Shown here piece after piece: positions 38,676 to 47,356 of a stretch of DNA of 55,811 nt (within the stretch, counting starts at the first letter, position 1; each line of letters opens with the position of its first letter). This stretch comes from Mycobacterium gordonae (lineage in GTDB: Bacteria > Actinomycetota > Actinomycetes > Mycobacteriales > Mycobacteriaceae): assembly GCF_001417955.2 (NCBI RefSeq), contig NZ_LKTM01000276.1:1-55811 (forward strand), in the 5' to 3' direction. Position numbers and translations under genes: made by a program. Under the pieces are notes generated by a model. It worked only from the letters and a program-made list of their open reading frames with translations. It did no database searches and was not told the DNA's origin.

Positions 38676-39071
38676 TCAGGTTCCGGCAGCGGCCAGCAAC
38701 TGTAAGGACGACCGATCGAAGTAGACGTCATTTCGTGCCAGTCGGTCACCGTGAGCCAGCGCCAGGTCCATGCCGTCAATTTCGACTTGCGAGTCGGCGC
38801 CGGTGAGGCAGAAGGTGGCGCGCCACAGGACGCCGGCGCCATCCGCGTCGCGCAGCGGGTACGCCTCGCGCAACGCCCAGTGCATCTGCCAGCGGTCGAA
38901 AAGCTTCTCCAGATAACGCGACATCGCATCGGCGCCCTCGACGAAGCCGCGGGTGTTGGGATCGCGGTAGCGGACGTCGTCGGTGTAGCAGTCGACGACG
39001 CGCTTCACTTCCTGGGTGTTCCAGGCTTCGAGGAGTCGTTCGGCCATGGCGGTGGCGCGGTGGTGGTCCAT
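38676..39071 (-). CDS. SnoaL-like/NTF2-fold protein
   Basis: This 131-residue alpha+beta-cone protein shows the pattern AERLLEAWNTQEVKRVVDCYTDDVRYRDPNTRG (residues 10-42), followed by MSRYLEKLFDRWQMHW and strands LWRATFCLTGADSQVEIDGMDLALAHGDRL. This is typical of SnoaL-type polyketide cyclases, isomerases or small-ligand binders. ATG at 39071 has an excellent GGAGG 7 nt upstream. It is divergent from a TetR gene with an operator-like palindrome between them, so it is probably a TetR target. The ligand or substrate is unknown. Confidence 0.85.
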   Translation of the reverse strand: MDHHRATAMAERLLEAWNTQEVKRVVDCYTDDVRYRDPNTRGFVEGADAMSRYLEKLFDRWQMHWALREAYPLRDADGAGVLWRATFCLTGADSQVEIDGMDLALAHGDRLARNDVYFDRSSLQLLAAAGT

Positions 39072-39090
39072 TGTTGCCTCCTAGAGCAAT

Positions 39091-39108
39091 ACTCCAATAT
39101 TATGGAGT
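39091..39108. promoter_or_regulatory. Palindromic operator between SnoaL-like and TetR genes
   Basis: ACTCCA-ATATTA-TGGAGT is an inverted repeat with 6-bp arms in the 51-bp divergent spacer. TAGACT at 39111-39116 could be the -10 of the TetR gene, with transcription starting near its GTG (39123), a leaderless arrangement. The palindrome would then overlap the promoters of both genes. Confidence 0.75.
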
Positions 39109-39122
39109 GATAGACTAGCAGC

Positions 39123-39818
39123 GTGGCCGGCTCCCGTACAGCCCTCCGTGCCGGCGCCGACCGCCGATCGGCGATCATCGGTGCGGCGTTGAATCGTTTT
39201 CTCGCACAGGGCATTAGCGCGACATCGCTGCGGCAGATTCAGCGCGACGCGCAGGCCAGCAACGGCAGCTTCTTTCACCACTTTCCCAGCAAAGAATCGC
39301 TGGCGGGCGCGGTGTACGTCGACTGCGTGACGACCTACCAGCGCGATTTCCTGACCGAACTCGCCCGGCACGCCGACGCGGAGGCGGGCGTGCGGGCGAT
39401 GGTGGCCATGCACCTGCGGTGGTGTACCGATCACCCGGAAATGGCGCGATTCCTCATCACGATGACCGAGCCGGCGGTCCTCGCGGCGGTGGCGACCGAG
39501 CTGAAAGAGCTCAACGAGCGCTTCGCCGGCACGCTTCAGGCGTGGTGGCGTCCACACGCTCACTACGGGACATTGCGGCCGCTGGGGCTGGCGCACAGTC
39601 AGGCGCTCTGGCTGGGTCCGGCTCAGGAGTTGGTGCGCGCCTGGCTGTTGGGTGTGCTGGCCGATCCGCCCGACACCGAGGATGCCGCCGTGCTTGCCGA
39701 GGCAGCATGGCTCTGCCTGCGCGCCAACGGTTTACAGCAGTCCAGCGACATCGGCGACGATCGACTTGGCCGCGCCGTAGTAGGCATAGGCGAGGAAGAA
39801 GCTCAGGAAGGTCAGTAG
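39123..39818 (+). CDS. TetR family transcriptional regulator
   Basis: This 231-residue regulator has the N-terminal HTH at about 15-60 (SAIIGAALNRFLAQGISATSLRQIQRDAQASNGSFFHHFPSKESLAGAVY) and a C-terminal effector domain. The start is GTG at 39123, without a ribosome site but about 7 nt after a -10-like TAGACT, suggesting a leaderless mRNA. The final 29 codons (39732-39818) overlap the 3' end of the convergent PPE gene. It is the likely regulator of the divergent SnoaL-like gene. Confidence 0.88.
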   Translation: MAGSRTALRAGADRRSAIIGAALNRFLAQGISATSLRQIQRDAQASNGSFFHHFPSKESLAGAVYVDCVTTYQRDFLTELARHADAEAGVRAMVAMHLRWCTDHPEMARFLITMTEPAVLAAVATELKELNERFAGTLQAWWRPHAHYGTLRPLGLAHSQALWLGPAQELVRAWLLGVLADPPDTEDAAVLAEAAWLCLRANGLQQSSDIGDDRLGRAVVGIGEEEAQEGQ

Positions 39819-41588
39819 TCCGGTGTCCGCGGCGACGGGATAGCCGATGGCGTTGACGATGCCGGCGGGATCTCCTTCGACGGCTTGCCTGATGCCGTCC
39901 AGGAAGAGGTTCAGGTCATAGGACGGCAGCGAGACGGCGATGGCAGTCAAGGTGTCCACTGTCGGCAGCAGGGTGGAGTACGCCGACGCCGCGGCATGCG
40001 TGGCGGCGGTGGTGATAGTGGTGTTCGCCGTCTGCAAGCCGTGGATGAGGCTCTCGACCGTAGGTGGCGTGAATGCCGGCAGGGTCAGGTGCGGGAGGCC
40101 TGACGGTGAGACGTTCGGCAGCGACGGTAGGTGCCAGGAGCGGAGGTCGGCGGCGGCGGCGCTGATGCCCTGCTGCGTTCCGCTGACCAGGTCGTTGCAG
40201 ACTGTCCCGGGGCTGACGTCCGGGAAGAGCCCGAACGGGGTGGGGACGTTGGCCGGCCCGGTCGAGTATCCGTAGTCGGGGTCGCCGTAGCCCAGGTTCA
40301 CGATCACCTTCAGGTCGGGCTGAATCAGATCGGCGATCGTGTTGCCCAGGAACGACGTCCGCAACGGCTCCAGCAGCGGCAGATTGTGGGTGGGGATCAT
40401 GTAGTACTTCGTCATCGTCGGTCCCGCGGTGGGCAGTTGGACGGCGGTGGCGACCTGCTCCGCGGTGAGGGTGGGATACAGCGGGTGGACGTAGAGCGCG
40501 CCGAGCATGGCGTTGGCGTCAGCGACGATGTTGAGCGGATACCGCGGGAAGTCGGCGAAGCCGTCGTACTCGATCGTGTACATGACGGTCGGATAGTCAT
40601 TGGCGGGTGTGGACCCCGGAAACGACTTGCCCAAACTCGGCAGGGTCAGACCGTCGAAGCGCGAATACAGCCCACCGTTGGGATTCATCGGGTTTCCGAC
40701 CAGTGCGAAGCTCACGGCGTCGCTCGGCACCCCGGCGGCCTTCAGGCTCGCCATCTCCAGCGACGCGATACCGGCTCCCTGCGAGAAGCCCTGCACGACA
40801 ACGGTATTGCCCGATGTCAACTGTGCGTGGATCGCGCTGTCGAGAATAGTCAGCCCCTGGGCCCAGGATGCGTCCTCGGTCAGGGTCTTGATGCCGGTGA
40901 TCCAGTACGACTGCGCGGGAGTCAGCAGAGCCTGGGCGTTGGTCACGGTGAAGGCGGGGAAATTGGGTGTGACGTAGTTGGCCATCACGGAGTTGACATA
41001 GCTCTGCGAGGGCAACGGGAATCCGCTGCCGCCGATGACCAGGGTGACGTCGGAGGCCGCCGCCGGGGCCGTCGGAGTGGCCTGCCACGGACTGAGCCGG
41101 GCGACCGCGGCCGCGGCGCCGGCGTAGTAGTCCGACATGGCAACCACATCCTGGGCCCACATCCGCTCATACTCGGCCTCGGCGGCAGCTATCGCGGGTG
41201 CGTTGAGCCCCAGGATGTTTGACACCGCGAGCGAGATCAACTGCATCCGGTTGCCGGTCAGCGCCTCCAGTGGGACGGTGGCGGCGAGCGCCGCGTCGTA
41301 GGCGGCAGCCGCGGACGCCGCATGGCGGGCTGCGTCGGCGGCGTTCGTCGCCGCGTCCCGCAGCCAGCAGGTATGCGACAGCGCCAGTTCGGTCATGGCT
41401 GTCGCCGAAGGTCCCTGCCACGGCGATTCCGTCAGGCTCGATACCACCGACGAGAACTCGTTCGCCGTGGCCGCCAGGTCTTCCCCCAGGCCCGCCCACG
41501 CCGACGCCGCGGCCAGCAGCGACCCCGGTCCCGGCCCATTCGCGATGCGTGCGGAAGTTATCTCCGGCGGTGAGACCAGAAAATCCAC
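39732..41588 (-). CDS. PPE family protein with PE-PPE (alpha/beta hydrolase) domain
   Basis: This 618-residue PPE protein begins MDFLVSPPEITSARIANGPG, the canonical PPE N-terminus, with the W-x-G turn as SPWQGPSATAM. The PPE domain takes about 175 residues and is followed by a PE-PPE domain with serine-hydrolase features: the strand VTLVIGGSGFPLPS and the nucleophile elbow GFSQG in VVVQGFSQGAGIASLEM. PE-PPE domains are reported to have esterase activity and some members build trehalose glycolipids. Hydrophobic C-terminal stretch GLLTFLSFFLAYAYYGAAKSIV. GTG at 41588 was chosen by family; TTG at 41609 and GTG at 41597 are in frame. Export by ESX is expected. Confidence 0.9.
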   Translation of the reverse strand: MDFLVSPPEITSARIANGPGPGSLLAAASAWAGLGEDLAATANEFSSVVSSLTESPWQGPSATAMTELALSHTCWLRDAATNAADAARHAASAAAAYDAALAATVPLEALTGNRMQLISLAVSNILGLNAPAIAAAEAEYERMWAQDVVAMSDYYAGAAAAVARLSPWQATPTAPAAASDVTLVIGGSGFPLPSQSYVNSVMANYVTPNFPAFTVTNAQALLTPAQSYWITGIKTLTEDASWAQGLTILDSAIHAQLTSGNTVVVQGFSQGAGIASLEMASLKAAGVPSDAVSFALVGNPMNPNGGLYSRFDGLTLPSLGKSFPGSTPANDYPTVMYTIEYDGFADFPRYPLNIVADANAMLGALYVHPLYPTLTAEQVATAVQLPTAGPTMTKYYMIPTHNLPLLEPLRTSFLGNTIADLIQPDLKVIVNLGYGDPDYGYSTGPANVPTPFGLFPDVSPGTVCNDLVSGTQQGISAAAADLRSWHLPSLPNVSPSGLPHLTLPAFTPPTVESLIHGLQTANTTITTAATHAAASAYSTLLPTVDTLTAIAVSLPSYDLNLFLDGIRQAVEGDPAGIVNAIGYPVAADTGLLTFLSFFLAYAYYGAAKSIVADVAGLL

Positions 41589-41663
41589 CCAAACCACCCG
41601 CCCATTCAAACTGTCAACGTAAGTAGACGATCGAACGGACTATAGGAGCGCTTCGTTATTTCC

Positions 41664-41679
41664 GTCAACTTGGGTTGAC
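41664..41679. promoter_or_regulatory. Palindrome upstream of guaA
   Basis: GTCAAC-TTGG-GTTGAC is a perfect 6-4-6 inverted repeat 38 bp upstream of the preferred guaA start. It could be an operator for guaA or for the divergent PPE gene. No known mycobacterial consensus is recognised. Confidence 0.5.
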
Positions 41680-41716
41680 AACCATGGAGTCCGCCACATG
41701 GCTAAACTCGGTCCCC

Positions 41717-43270
41717 GTGGAATCAGCCTCCCCGCGGCCCGTGTTGGTGGTCGACTTCGGTGCTCAGTACGCCCAGTTGATCGCCCGCCGGATCCGCGAA
41801 GCGCGGGTGTACTCGGAGGTGATTCCACACACCACCTCGATCGAGGAGATCCGGGCCCGCGACCCGCGGGCGCTGGTGCTGTCGGGGGGGCCGGCCAGTG
41901 TCTACGCCGAGGGTGCTCCACAGCTGGATCCGGCGTTGTTCGACCTCGGCCTGCCGGTGTTCGGCATCTGCTACGGATTCCAGGCCATGGCCCAAGCGCT
42001 CGGTGGCACCGTCGCGCACACCGGAACCAGCGAGTACGGCCGTACCGAATTGAAAGTCCTTGGCGGTGAGCTGCATTCAGATCTTCCCGGCGTGCAGCCG
42101 GTGTGGATGAGCCACGGCGACGCGGTCACCGCGGCGCCGGAGGGCTTCGAGGTGGTGGCCAGCAGTGCGGGGGCGGCGGTGGCCGCTTTCGAAGCCCGTG
42201 AACGTGGGCTGGCCGGCGTGCAGTATCACCCGGAGGTGATGCACACTCCGCACGGACAACAGGTGCTCAGCCGGTTTCTGCACGAGTTCGCCGGGATCGG
42301 CGCGGAGTGGACACCGGCCAACATCGCCAGCGCGCTGATCGAGCAGGTGCGCGAGCAGATCGGCGACGGCCAGGCGATCTGCGGCCTGTCGGGTGGGGTG
42401 GATTCGGCGGTGGCGGCCGCGCTGGTGCAGCGCGCCATCGGCGACCGGTTGACATGCGTCTTCGTCGATCACGGGTTGTTGCGGGCCGGTGAGCGTGCGC
42501 AGGTGGAGCGCGATTTCGTGGCCGCCACCGGAGCCAATCTGGTGACGGTCGACGCGGCGCAGACCTTCCTCGAGGCGCTCTCGGGCGTCAGCAATCCGGA
42601 GGGCAAGCGCAAGATCATCGGGCGGCAGTTCATCCGGGCGTTCGAGGGCGCAGTGCGGGATGTGTTGCACGGCAGCCAGATCGACTTCCTGGTGCAGGGG
42701 ACGCTGTATCCGGACGTGGTGGAGTCCGGCGGCGGCAGCGGCACCGCCAACATCAAGAGTCACCACAACGTCGGCGGTCTGCCCGACGACCTGAAGTTCA
42801 AACTCGTCGAACCCTTGCGACTGTTGTTCAAGGACGAGGTGCGTGCGGTCGGCCGGGAACTGGGGCTGCCGGAGGAAATCGTTGCGCGCCAGCCGTTCCC
42901 GGGGCCGGGGCTGGGCATCAGAATCGTCGGCGAGGTCACCGCTTCGCGTCTGGACACGCTGCGGCGCGCGGACCTGATCGCACGGGAAGAGCTGACGGCG
43001 GCGGGTCTGGACAACCAGATCTGGCAGTGCCCGGTGGTGCTGCTGGCCGACGTCCGCTCGGTGGGCGTGCAGGGTGATGGGCGTACCTACGGGCACCCGA
43101 TCGTGTTGCGGCCGGTCTCCAGCGAGGACGCCATGACCGCCGACTGGACCCGGGTGCCCTATGAGGTGCTGGAGCGCATCTCGACCCGCATCACCAATGA
43201 GGTCCGCGAGGTCAACCGGGTGGTGCTGGACGTCACCAGCAAACCGCCCGGCACCATCGAGTGGGAGTGA
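41717..43270 (+). CDS. guaA: GMP synthase (glutamine-hydrolysing)
   Basis: GuaA converts XMP, ATP and glutamine to GMP, the step after GuaB2. The class I glutamine amidotransferase domain has the nucleophile Cys85 in [15 protein letters not shown] and His in YHPEVMHT. The PP-loop ATP pyrophosphatase motif SGGVDS is at 225-230, followed by the dimerisation domain ending [14 protein letters not shown] at 41717 (V-E-S-A-S-P-R-P-V) gives 517 residues. It has no ribosome site but a -10-like TAAACT (41703-41708) ends 8 nt before it, fitting a leaderless mRNA. ATG 41684 and TTG 41675 are alternatives giving longer forms. Confidence 0.95.
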   Translation: MESASPRPVLVVDFGAQYAQLIARRIREARVYSEVIPHTTSIEEIRARDPRALVLSGGPASVYAEGAPQLDPALFDLGLPVFGICYGFQAMAQALGGTVAHTGTSEYGRTELKVLGGELHSDLPGVQPVWMSHGDAVTAAPEGFEVVASSAGAAVAAFEARERGLAGVQYHPEVMHTPHGQQVLSRFLHEFAGIGAEWTPANIASALIEQVREQIGDGQAICGLSGGVDSAVAAALVQRAIGDRLTCVFVDHGLLRAGERAQVERDFVAATGANLVTVDAAQTFLEALSGVSNPEGKRKIIGRQFIRAFEGAVRDVLHGSQIDFLVQGTLYPDVVESGGGSGTANIKSHHNVGGLPDDLKFKLVEPLRLLFKDEVRAVGRELGLPEEIVARQPFPGPGLGIRIVGEVTASRLDTLRRADLIAREELTAAGLDNQIWQCPVVLLADVRSVGVQGDGRTYGHPIVLRPVSSEDAMTADWTRVPYEVLERISTRITNEVREVNRVVLDVTSKPPGTIEWE

Positions 43271-43315
43271 TTCTGATCGGCCCCGAACGCCGCTGACCCG
43301 GGATACGATAGCGCG

Positions 43316-44242
43316 ATGATCGGGAGCCTTTCCGCTGTTCAGGCGGAGCGTCGCGAGTTCTGGGGCGAGCTGTGCCCGGGAATGTCGATCGAAGGTGGCG
43401 GTTATGCCAGACCGGCCGCGGTCGGCGAGATCGACCCACTACTGGCCAATTTGAAGCGCGAGGGTTACGTCCAGATACCCGATGCGTTGTCGGAAGGGGC
43501 CATCGCACCGATCCGCTATGCCGTGTCGACACTGTTCCAGCGCGGCATCCCACTGGCTTTCGCGTTCGTCTACGACGAGCCGTGGCTTGCGTTCCAAGGC
43601 CTTTCGCGATTCCTGACGTCCGTCCTGGGCGAGGGTTACCAGGCGCTGCCCGACTTCTGGGTCTGGCACGTCAACCCCAACGAGAACGCGCTGGGCTGGG
43701 GCCCGCACCGGGATCGGGTGATCCCGACCCTCGATGCCGACAACTCGCCGCACACGCTGACGGTCTGGCTGCCGTTCACCGACGCCACCCCGCTCAACGG
43801 GTGCATGTACATGCTGCCCGCCCACCTCGACGACCGGTTCCGGCAACGCCGGTGGGACGGTGAGAACAACACCGTCGTCTACAACCCGCAGGACATCCGG
43901 GCGTTGCCGGCGACGGCCGGATCGGTGCTGGCCTGGAACCAGGCCGTGCTGCACTGGGGCGGGCGCGGCAGCCGGCTGGGATCCGCGCCGCGGATCAGTG
44001 CCGCCTTCGAGTTTCAGCGGGCCGACCGGCCGCCGTTCAACAACCCGCTGCTGGATCCGGCCCGGATGCCGACCTTCCAGGAGCGGCTCGGGCTGATCGG
44101 CAAGCAGGTGCTGCAGTACCGCCATATGTATCCGCTCAGCGATGAGGTCTCGGGGATCGCCACCTCGCTTTTTCAGCGGTTCATGCCGGGCGTGCCGATC
44201 CCGACCCCGTTTCCGGTGCCGACGGGCGTCGCGGCCAACTAG
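43316..44242 (+). CDS. Phytanoyl-CoA dioxygenase-like Fe(II)/2OG oxygenase
   Basis: This 308-residue protein has the PhyH-type double-stranded beta-helix signatures. The HxD motif is GPHRDR (His131, Asp133), preceded by FWVWHVNPNENALGWG. The distal His213 is in WNQAVLHWGGRGS, with Arg220 as a candidate 2-oxoglutarate ligand. NGCMYMLPAHLDDRF is the typical strand before it. It probably hydroxylates a lipid or small molecule; the substrate is unknown. It lies 45 bp after guaA on the same strand and is convergent with the exported-protein gene at 44246 (3-bp gap). Confidence 0.85.
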   Translation: MIGSLSAVQAERREFWGELCPGMSIEGGGYARPAAVGEIDPLLANLKREGYVQIPDALSEGAIAPIRYAVSTLFQRGIPLAFAFVYDEPWLAFQGLSRFLTSVLGEGYQALPDFWVWHVNPNENALGWGPHRDRVIPTLDADNSPHTLTVWLPFTDATPLNGCMYMLPAHLDDRFRQRRWDGENNTVVYNPQDIRALPATAGSVLAWNQAVLHWGGRGSRLGSAPRISAAFEFQRADRPPFNNPLLDPARMPTFQERLGLIGKQVLQYRHMYPLSDEVSGIATSLFQRFMPGVPIPTPFPVPTGVAAN

Positions 44243-44245
44243 CTG

Positions 44246-44953
44246 CTACCGGACGATCTCGCGGTCGCCGAACGCGATGACGGCGGTGGCCCAGTCGCCG
44301 CCGGACGCCTCGACCAGCCGCTGGGCGATGTCCAGATCGGCTTTGCGCGCGACCAGGATCAGCGTGGGCTCGGCTGTGGTGACCGATCCGCCGAGCAGTC
44401 GGCGGTGTGCGGTCCCGTCGGCGGTGAACGCGTCGCGGAAGCGGGCGAAGTCGATGCCGGACACCGTGATGATGGCCGCCTGCGAGTCGCGCGCAGCCTC
44501 GGCCGGGTAGTCGAAGGTCAGCACCGCTTGCTGGTCGAATTGACGGCGCAGTGCCTCGGCGGCGGTGTGCAAGGTGGGTTCGTCGACGACGCACAGATGG
44601 AACTGGCGTGCGCGTTCGACGGTGACCTGCTGGCCCTCGTCGGACCAGAACACTCCGTCCAGGAGAACCGAACCCGTGGCCGGTGCGCTGTTGAGGGCGA
44701 GCGTGGCATCGGCCTGGATCTCGAACAGTCGTAGCTCGTCGATTCCGCTCGAGTCACTGTTGTCGGTGGCGAACAGCTCCGCCGGGTGGCACGCGGCTGA
44801 GTCGGCGTTTGCTGACCCAGGTGCCACAGCAGTGCCACCGGCTATCAGCAGCCACATCAGCACCAGGGCATTTCGGCGGTCGCGAACCGGGCGTCCCCGC
44901 CCGCGCCTTGACGCTGTCGGGGGGTGGGTGTTTACTCGAATCGAATCGAACAT
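44246..44953 (-). CDS. Exported/membrane protein (Rv3395A-like) divergent from imuA'
   Basis: This 235-residue protein has one hydrophobic stretch ([20 protein letters not shown], about 29-48) that could be a signal peptide or anchor after a basic N-terminus ([13 protein letters not shown]). The rest is predicted soluble, with two Cys ([16 protein letters not shown]). It occupies the place of M. tuberculosis Rv3395A. The ATG at 44953 lies inside the LexA box, so if this start is right the gene would be leaderless or nearly so and probably SOS-controlled. A later start near residues 31-33 is possible. The function is unknown. Confidence 0.7.
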   Translation of the reverse strand: MFDSIRVNTHPPTASRRGRGRPVRDRRNALVLMWLLIAGGTAVAPGSANADSAACHPAELFATDNSDSSGIDELRLFEIQADATLALNSAPATGSVLLDGVFWSDEGQQVTVERARQFHLCVVDEPTLHTAAEALRRQFDQQAVLTFDYPAEAARDSQAAIITVSGIDFARFRDAFTADGTAHRRLLGGSVTTAEPTLILVARKADLDIAQRLVEASGGDWATAVIAFGDREIVR

Positions 44954-44961
44954 ACTTTCGA
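44946..44961. promoter_or_regulatory. LexA (SOS) box of imuA'-imuB
   Basis: TCGAAC-ATAC-TTTCGA matches the mycobacterial SOS box TCGAAC-N4-GTTCGA with one mismatch. It lies 25 bp upstream of the imuA' start and covers the start codon of the divergent gene. The imuA'-imuB operon is a known LexA/RecA-regulated DNA-damage operon in M. tuberculosis. Confidence 0.88.
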
Positions 44962-44985
44962 AAAAATCTGGTTGGGAGGCTGGTC

Positions 44986-45603
44986 ATGACTGCGGCTTTT
45001 GCCTCCGATCTACGCCAGGAAAACCGTGTTGAGCAGCTTAAACAGCTGCGTCAGAAGATCGCCGCATTATCTGGCAAGGATACCGCCCCCGCCGAAGAGC
45101 TGGTGCCGTCGGGTCCGGCGCTGCTGCCCCGCGGGACGGTGGCGGTGCTGTCTGGAGCGCGGTCGCTGGTGCTGCGCATGGTGGCCACGGTGACGGCGGA
45201 CGGGGGCAATGCGGTGATCGTCGGGCAGCCGGACATCGGGTTGCTGGCCGCTGTCGAAATGGGGGCGGACCTGAGCCGGATCGCGGTGGTGCCGGATCCG
45301 GGAAACGATCCGGTGGAGGTGGCCGCGGTGCTCATCGACGGCATGGATCTGGTGGTTCTCGGCCTAGGGGGCCGGCGGGTGACGCGGACCCGGGCGCGGG
45401 CGGTGGTGGCTCGCGCCCGTCAGAAGGGGTGCACGGTGCTGGTCACCGACGGCGACTGGGAAGGAGCGTCGACGCGCCTGGAGGCCCGCGTCTGCGGCTA
45501 TGAGTTCGCCGGTGGTGGCCGTCCCGGGGTTGGGCGCATCAGCGGGGTCCGGCTGCAGATCAGCCGGTGCGGACGGTCGGCCGACCGGTCACGAACCGGC
45601 TGA
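44986..45603 (+). CDS. imuA: ImuA', mutasome accessory protein
   Basis: This 205-residue protein corresponds to M. tuberculosis Rv3395c (ImuA'), which works with ImuB and the DnaE2 polymerase in DNA-damage-induced mutagenesis and tolerance. It resembles a RecA-like fold without a proper Walker A motif: [20 protein letters not shown] stands where the P-loop would be. [30 protein letters not shown] follows. ATG at 44986 has GGGAGG 6 nt upstream. It is directly downstream of a LexA box, and imuB starts 5 bp after its stop. Confidence 0.92.
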   Translation: MTAAFASDLRQENRVEQLKQLRQKIAALSGKDTAPAEELVPSGPALLPRGTVAVLSGARSLVLRMVATVTADGGNAVIVGQPDIGLLAAVEMGADLSRIAVVPDPGNDPVEVAAVLIDGMDLVVLGLGGRRVTRTRARAVVARARQKGCTVLVTDGDWEGASTRLEARVCGYEFAGGGRPGVGRISGVRLQISRCGRSADRSRTG

Positions 45604-45608
45604 GTCTG

Positions 45609-47183
45609 ATGTCTTCCCGCGTTTTGGCGATCTGGTGCATGGACTGGCCCGCGGTCGCGGCGGCGGCGGCCGCGGACCGGTCGGCGACGGATCCGGTCGC
45701 GGTCACCCTGGCGAACCGGGTGATCGCCTGTTCGGCGACTGCCCGGGCGGCCGGGGTCCGGCGCGGGCTGCGGCGGCGGGAGGCCGCGGCACGGTGTCCG
45801 GAACTGCACATCGTGGCCGCCGATGTGGACCGCGACGCCCGCTTCTTCGAAGGGGTGATCGCCGCAGTGGAGGATCTGGTGCCCCGCCCGGAGGTGTTGC
45901 GACCCGGTCTTCTGGTGTTGCCGGTGCGCGGCGCGGCCCGATTCTTCGGATCTGAGCAGCAGGCTGCTGAGCGGCTGATCGATGCGGTGGCCGCCGCCGG
46001 AGCCGAATGCCAGATCGGCATTGCCGACGGGTTGTCCACTGCGGTCTTCGCCGCCCGCGCGGGTCGCGTGGTGGAGCCGGGAGGGGATGCGCGGTTCTTG
46101 TCGGCACTGTCGATCCGCCAGCTTGCCACCGAGCCCAGCCTGTCCGGACCGGGCCGGGACGAGCTGGCAGATCTGTTGTGGCGGATGGGAATTCGTACCA
46201 TCGGACAGTTCGCCGCGCTGTCCCGCACCGACGTCGCTTCCCGGTTCGGAGCGGATGCGGTGACTGCGCACCGGTTCGCCCGCGGTGAATCGGAACGGGG
46301 GCCTTCCGGGCGGGAACCGCCACCAGAACTCGGCGCTGTGCTGGACTGCGATCCACCGATCGACCGGGTCGACGCCGCGGCATTCGCCGGGCGCTCACTG
46401 GCTGCCGCGCTGCATCAGGCGCTGCTGGCCGCCGGCGTGGGGTGCACCCGGCTGGCCATCCACGCCGTCACCGCCACCGGTGAAGAGTTGAGCCGGGTGT
46501 GGCGGTGTGCCGAACCGTTGACCGAGGACGCCACCGCCGACCGGGTGCGCTGGCAACTCGACGGGTGGCTGAGTCATCGGATGGCGCGAGGCCGCCCCTT
46601 GGACGCGCCGGTGACGCTGTTGCGGTTGCAGGCCGTCGAGGTGGTTTCGGCCGGGGCGCTGCAGCTACCGCTCTGGGGTGGTCTGGGGGAGGAGGACAGG
46701 CTACGGGCCCGACGGGCGCTGGTGCGGGTTCAGGGATTGCTGGGCCCGGAGGCGGTGCAGGTGCCGGTGCTGTCCGGAGGTCGGGGGCCGGCCGAGCGGA
46801 TCACGATGACCCCGCTGGGTGACGAACCGGTGCCGCGGGCCGATCCCGCTCAGCCGTGGCCCGGTCAACTGCCTGACCCGTCGCCGGCGGTGCTGGTCGA
46901 CGATCCGGTGGAATTGCTTGATGCTCAAGGTAATCCGATTCGGGTGACCAGCCGGGGGGTGTTCTCGGCCGACCCTGCCCTTCTCGCCGTCCGGGGACGG
47001 GACGACCGGCTGCGCTGGTGGGCCGGGCCGTGGCCCGTCGACGAGCGGTGGTGGGACGACCGGTCTGAAGCCGGTCAGCGGGCCGGTCGCGTCGCTCGCG
47101 CCCAGGTGCTGCTGGAGAGCGAGCGTGCGCTGTTGCTGTGTTACCGGCAGAGGAGGTGGTTCCTGGAAGGCATCTACGAGTAA
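45609..47183 (+). CDS. imuB: ImuB, Y-family polymerase-like mutasome scaffold
   Basis: This 524-residue Y-family (DinB-like) protein is orthologous to Rv3394c. The N-terminal MSSRVLAIWCMDWPAVAAAA replaces the usual catalytic Asp motif (DxDxF) with WCMDWPA, and the palm has no S-x-D-E motif, in line with a non-catalytic scaffold. The beta-clamp-binding motif QLPLWG is at residues 352-357, the same numbering as reported for M. tuberculosis ImuB, which supports ATG 45609 as the start. The C-terminal RecA-C-like and interaction regions end RQRRWFLEGIYE. It recruits ImuA' and DnaE2 to the clamp. Second gene of the SOS operon. Confidence 0.95.
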   Translation: MSSRVLAIWCMDWPAVAAAAAADRSATDPVAVTLANRVIACSATARAAGVRRGLRRREAAARCPELHIVAADVDRDARFFEGVIAAVEDLVPRPEVLRPGLLVLPVRGAARFFGSEQQAAERLIDAVAAAGAECQIGIADGLSTAVFAARAGRVVEPGGDARFLSALSIRQLATEPSLSGPGRDELADLLWRMGIRTIGQFAALSRTDVASRFGADAVTAHRFARGESERGPSGREPPPELGAVLDCDPPIDRVDAAAFAGRSLAAALHQALLAAGVGCTRLAIHAVTATGEELSRVWRCAEPLTEDATADRVRWQLDGWLSHRMARGRPLDAPVTLLRLQAVEVVSAGALQLPLWGGLGEEDRLRARRALVRVQGLLGPEAVQVPVLSGGRGPAERITMTPLGDEPVPRADPAQPWPGQLPDPSPAVLVDDPVELLDAQGNPIRVTSRGVFSADPALLAVRGRDDRLRWWAGPWPVDERWWDDRSEAGQRAGRVARAQVLLESERALLLCYRQRRWFLEGIYE

Positions 47184-47356
47184 TTCGCGCGCTGATCAGC
47201 GGAAATGCCGGGGATTTACCGCCGGGTAAAAAATCAGCGGTTCGGGCCGGACTCGCCGATGCGGCAAATCCGTTGCGTTGGTGAGAGATTCATCGAACAG
47301 AGCCGTAGCGTCGGCCGCGTCTGTAACAGAAAAGTAATGATGACCGCTGGCTCGGT

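Noticed and set aside
38603..38929. 108-codon minus-strand frame over the SnoaL-like gene
   Set aside because: Arg/Thr/Ser-rich frame overlapping the well-supported NTF2-fold protein in another phase.
41675..41708. Classical sigma-A promoter TTGACA/TAAACT for guaA
   Set aside because: The spacer is 22 bp, too long for a standard promoter; TAAACT alone is kept as a possible -10.
45609..47183. Active DinB-type translesion polymerase
   Set aside because: The catalytic acidic motifs are absent and the gene context and clamp motif identify the scaffold protein ImuB.
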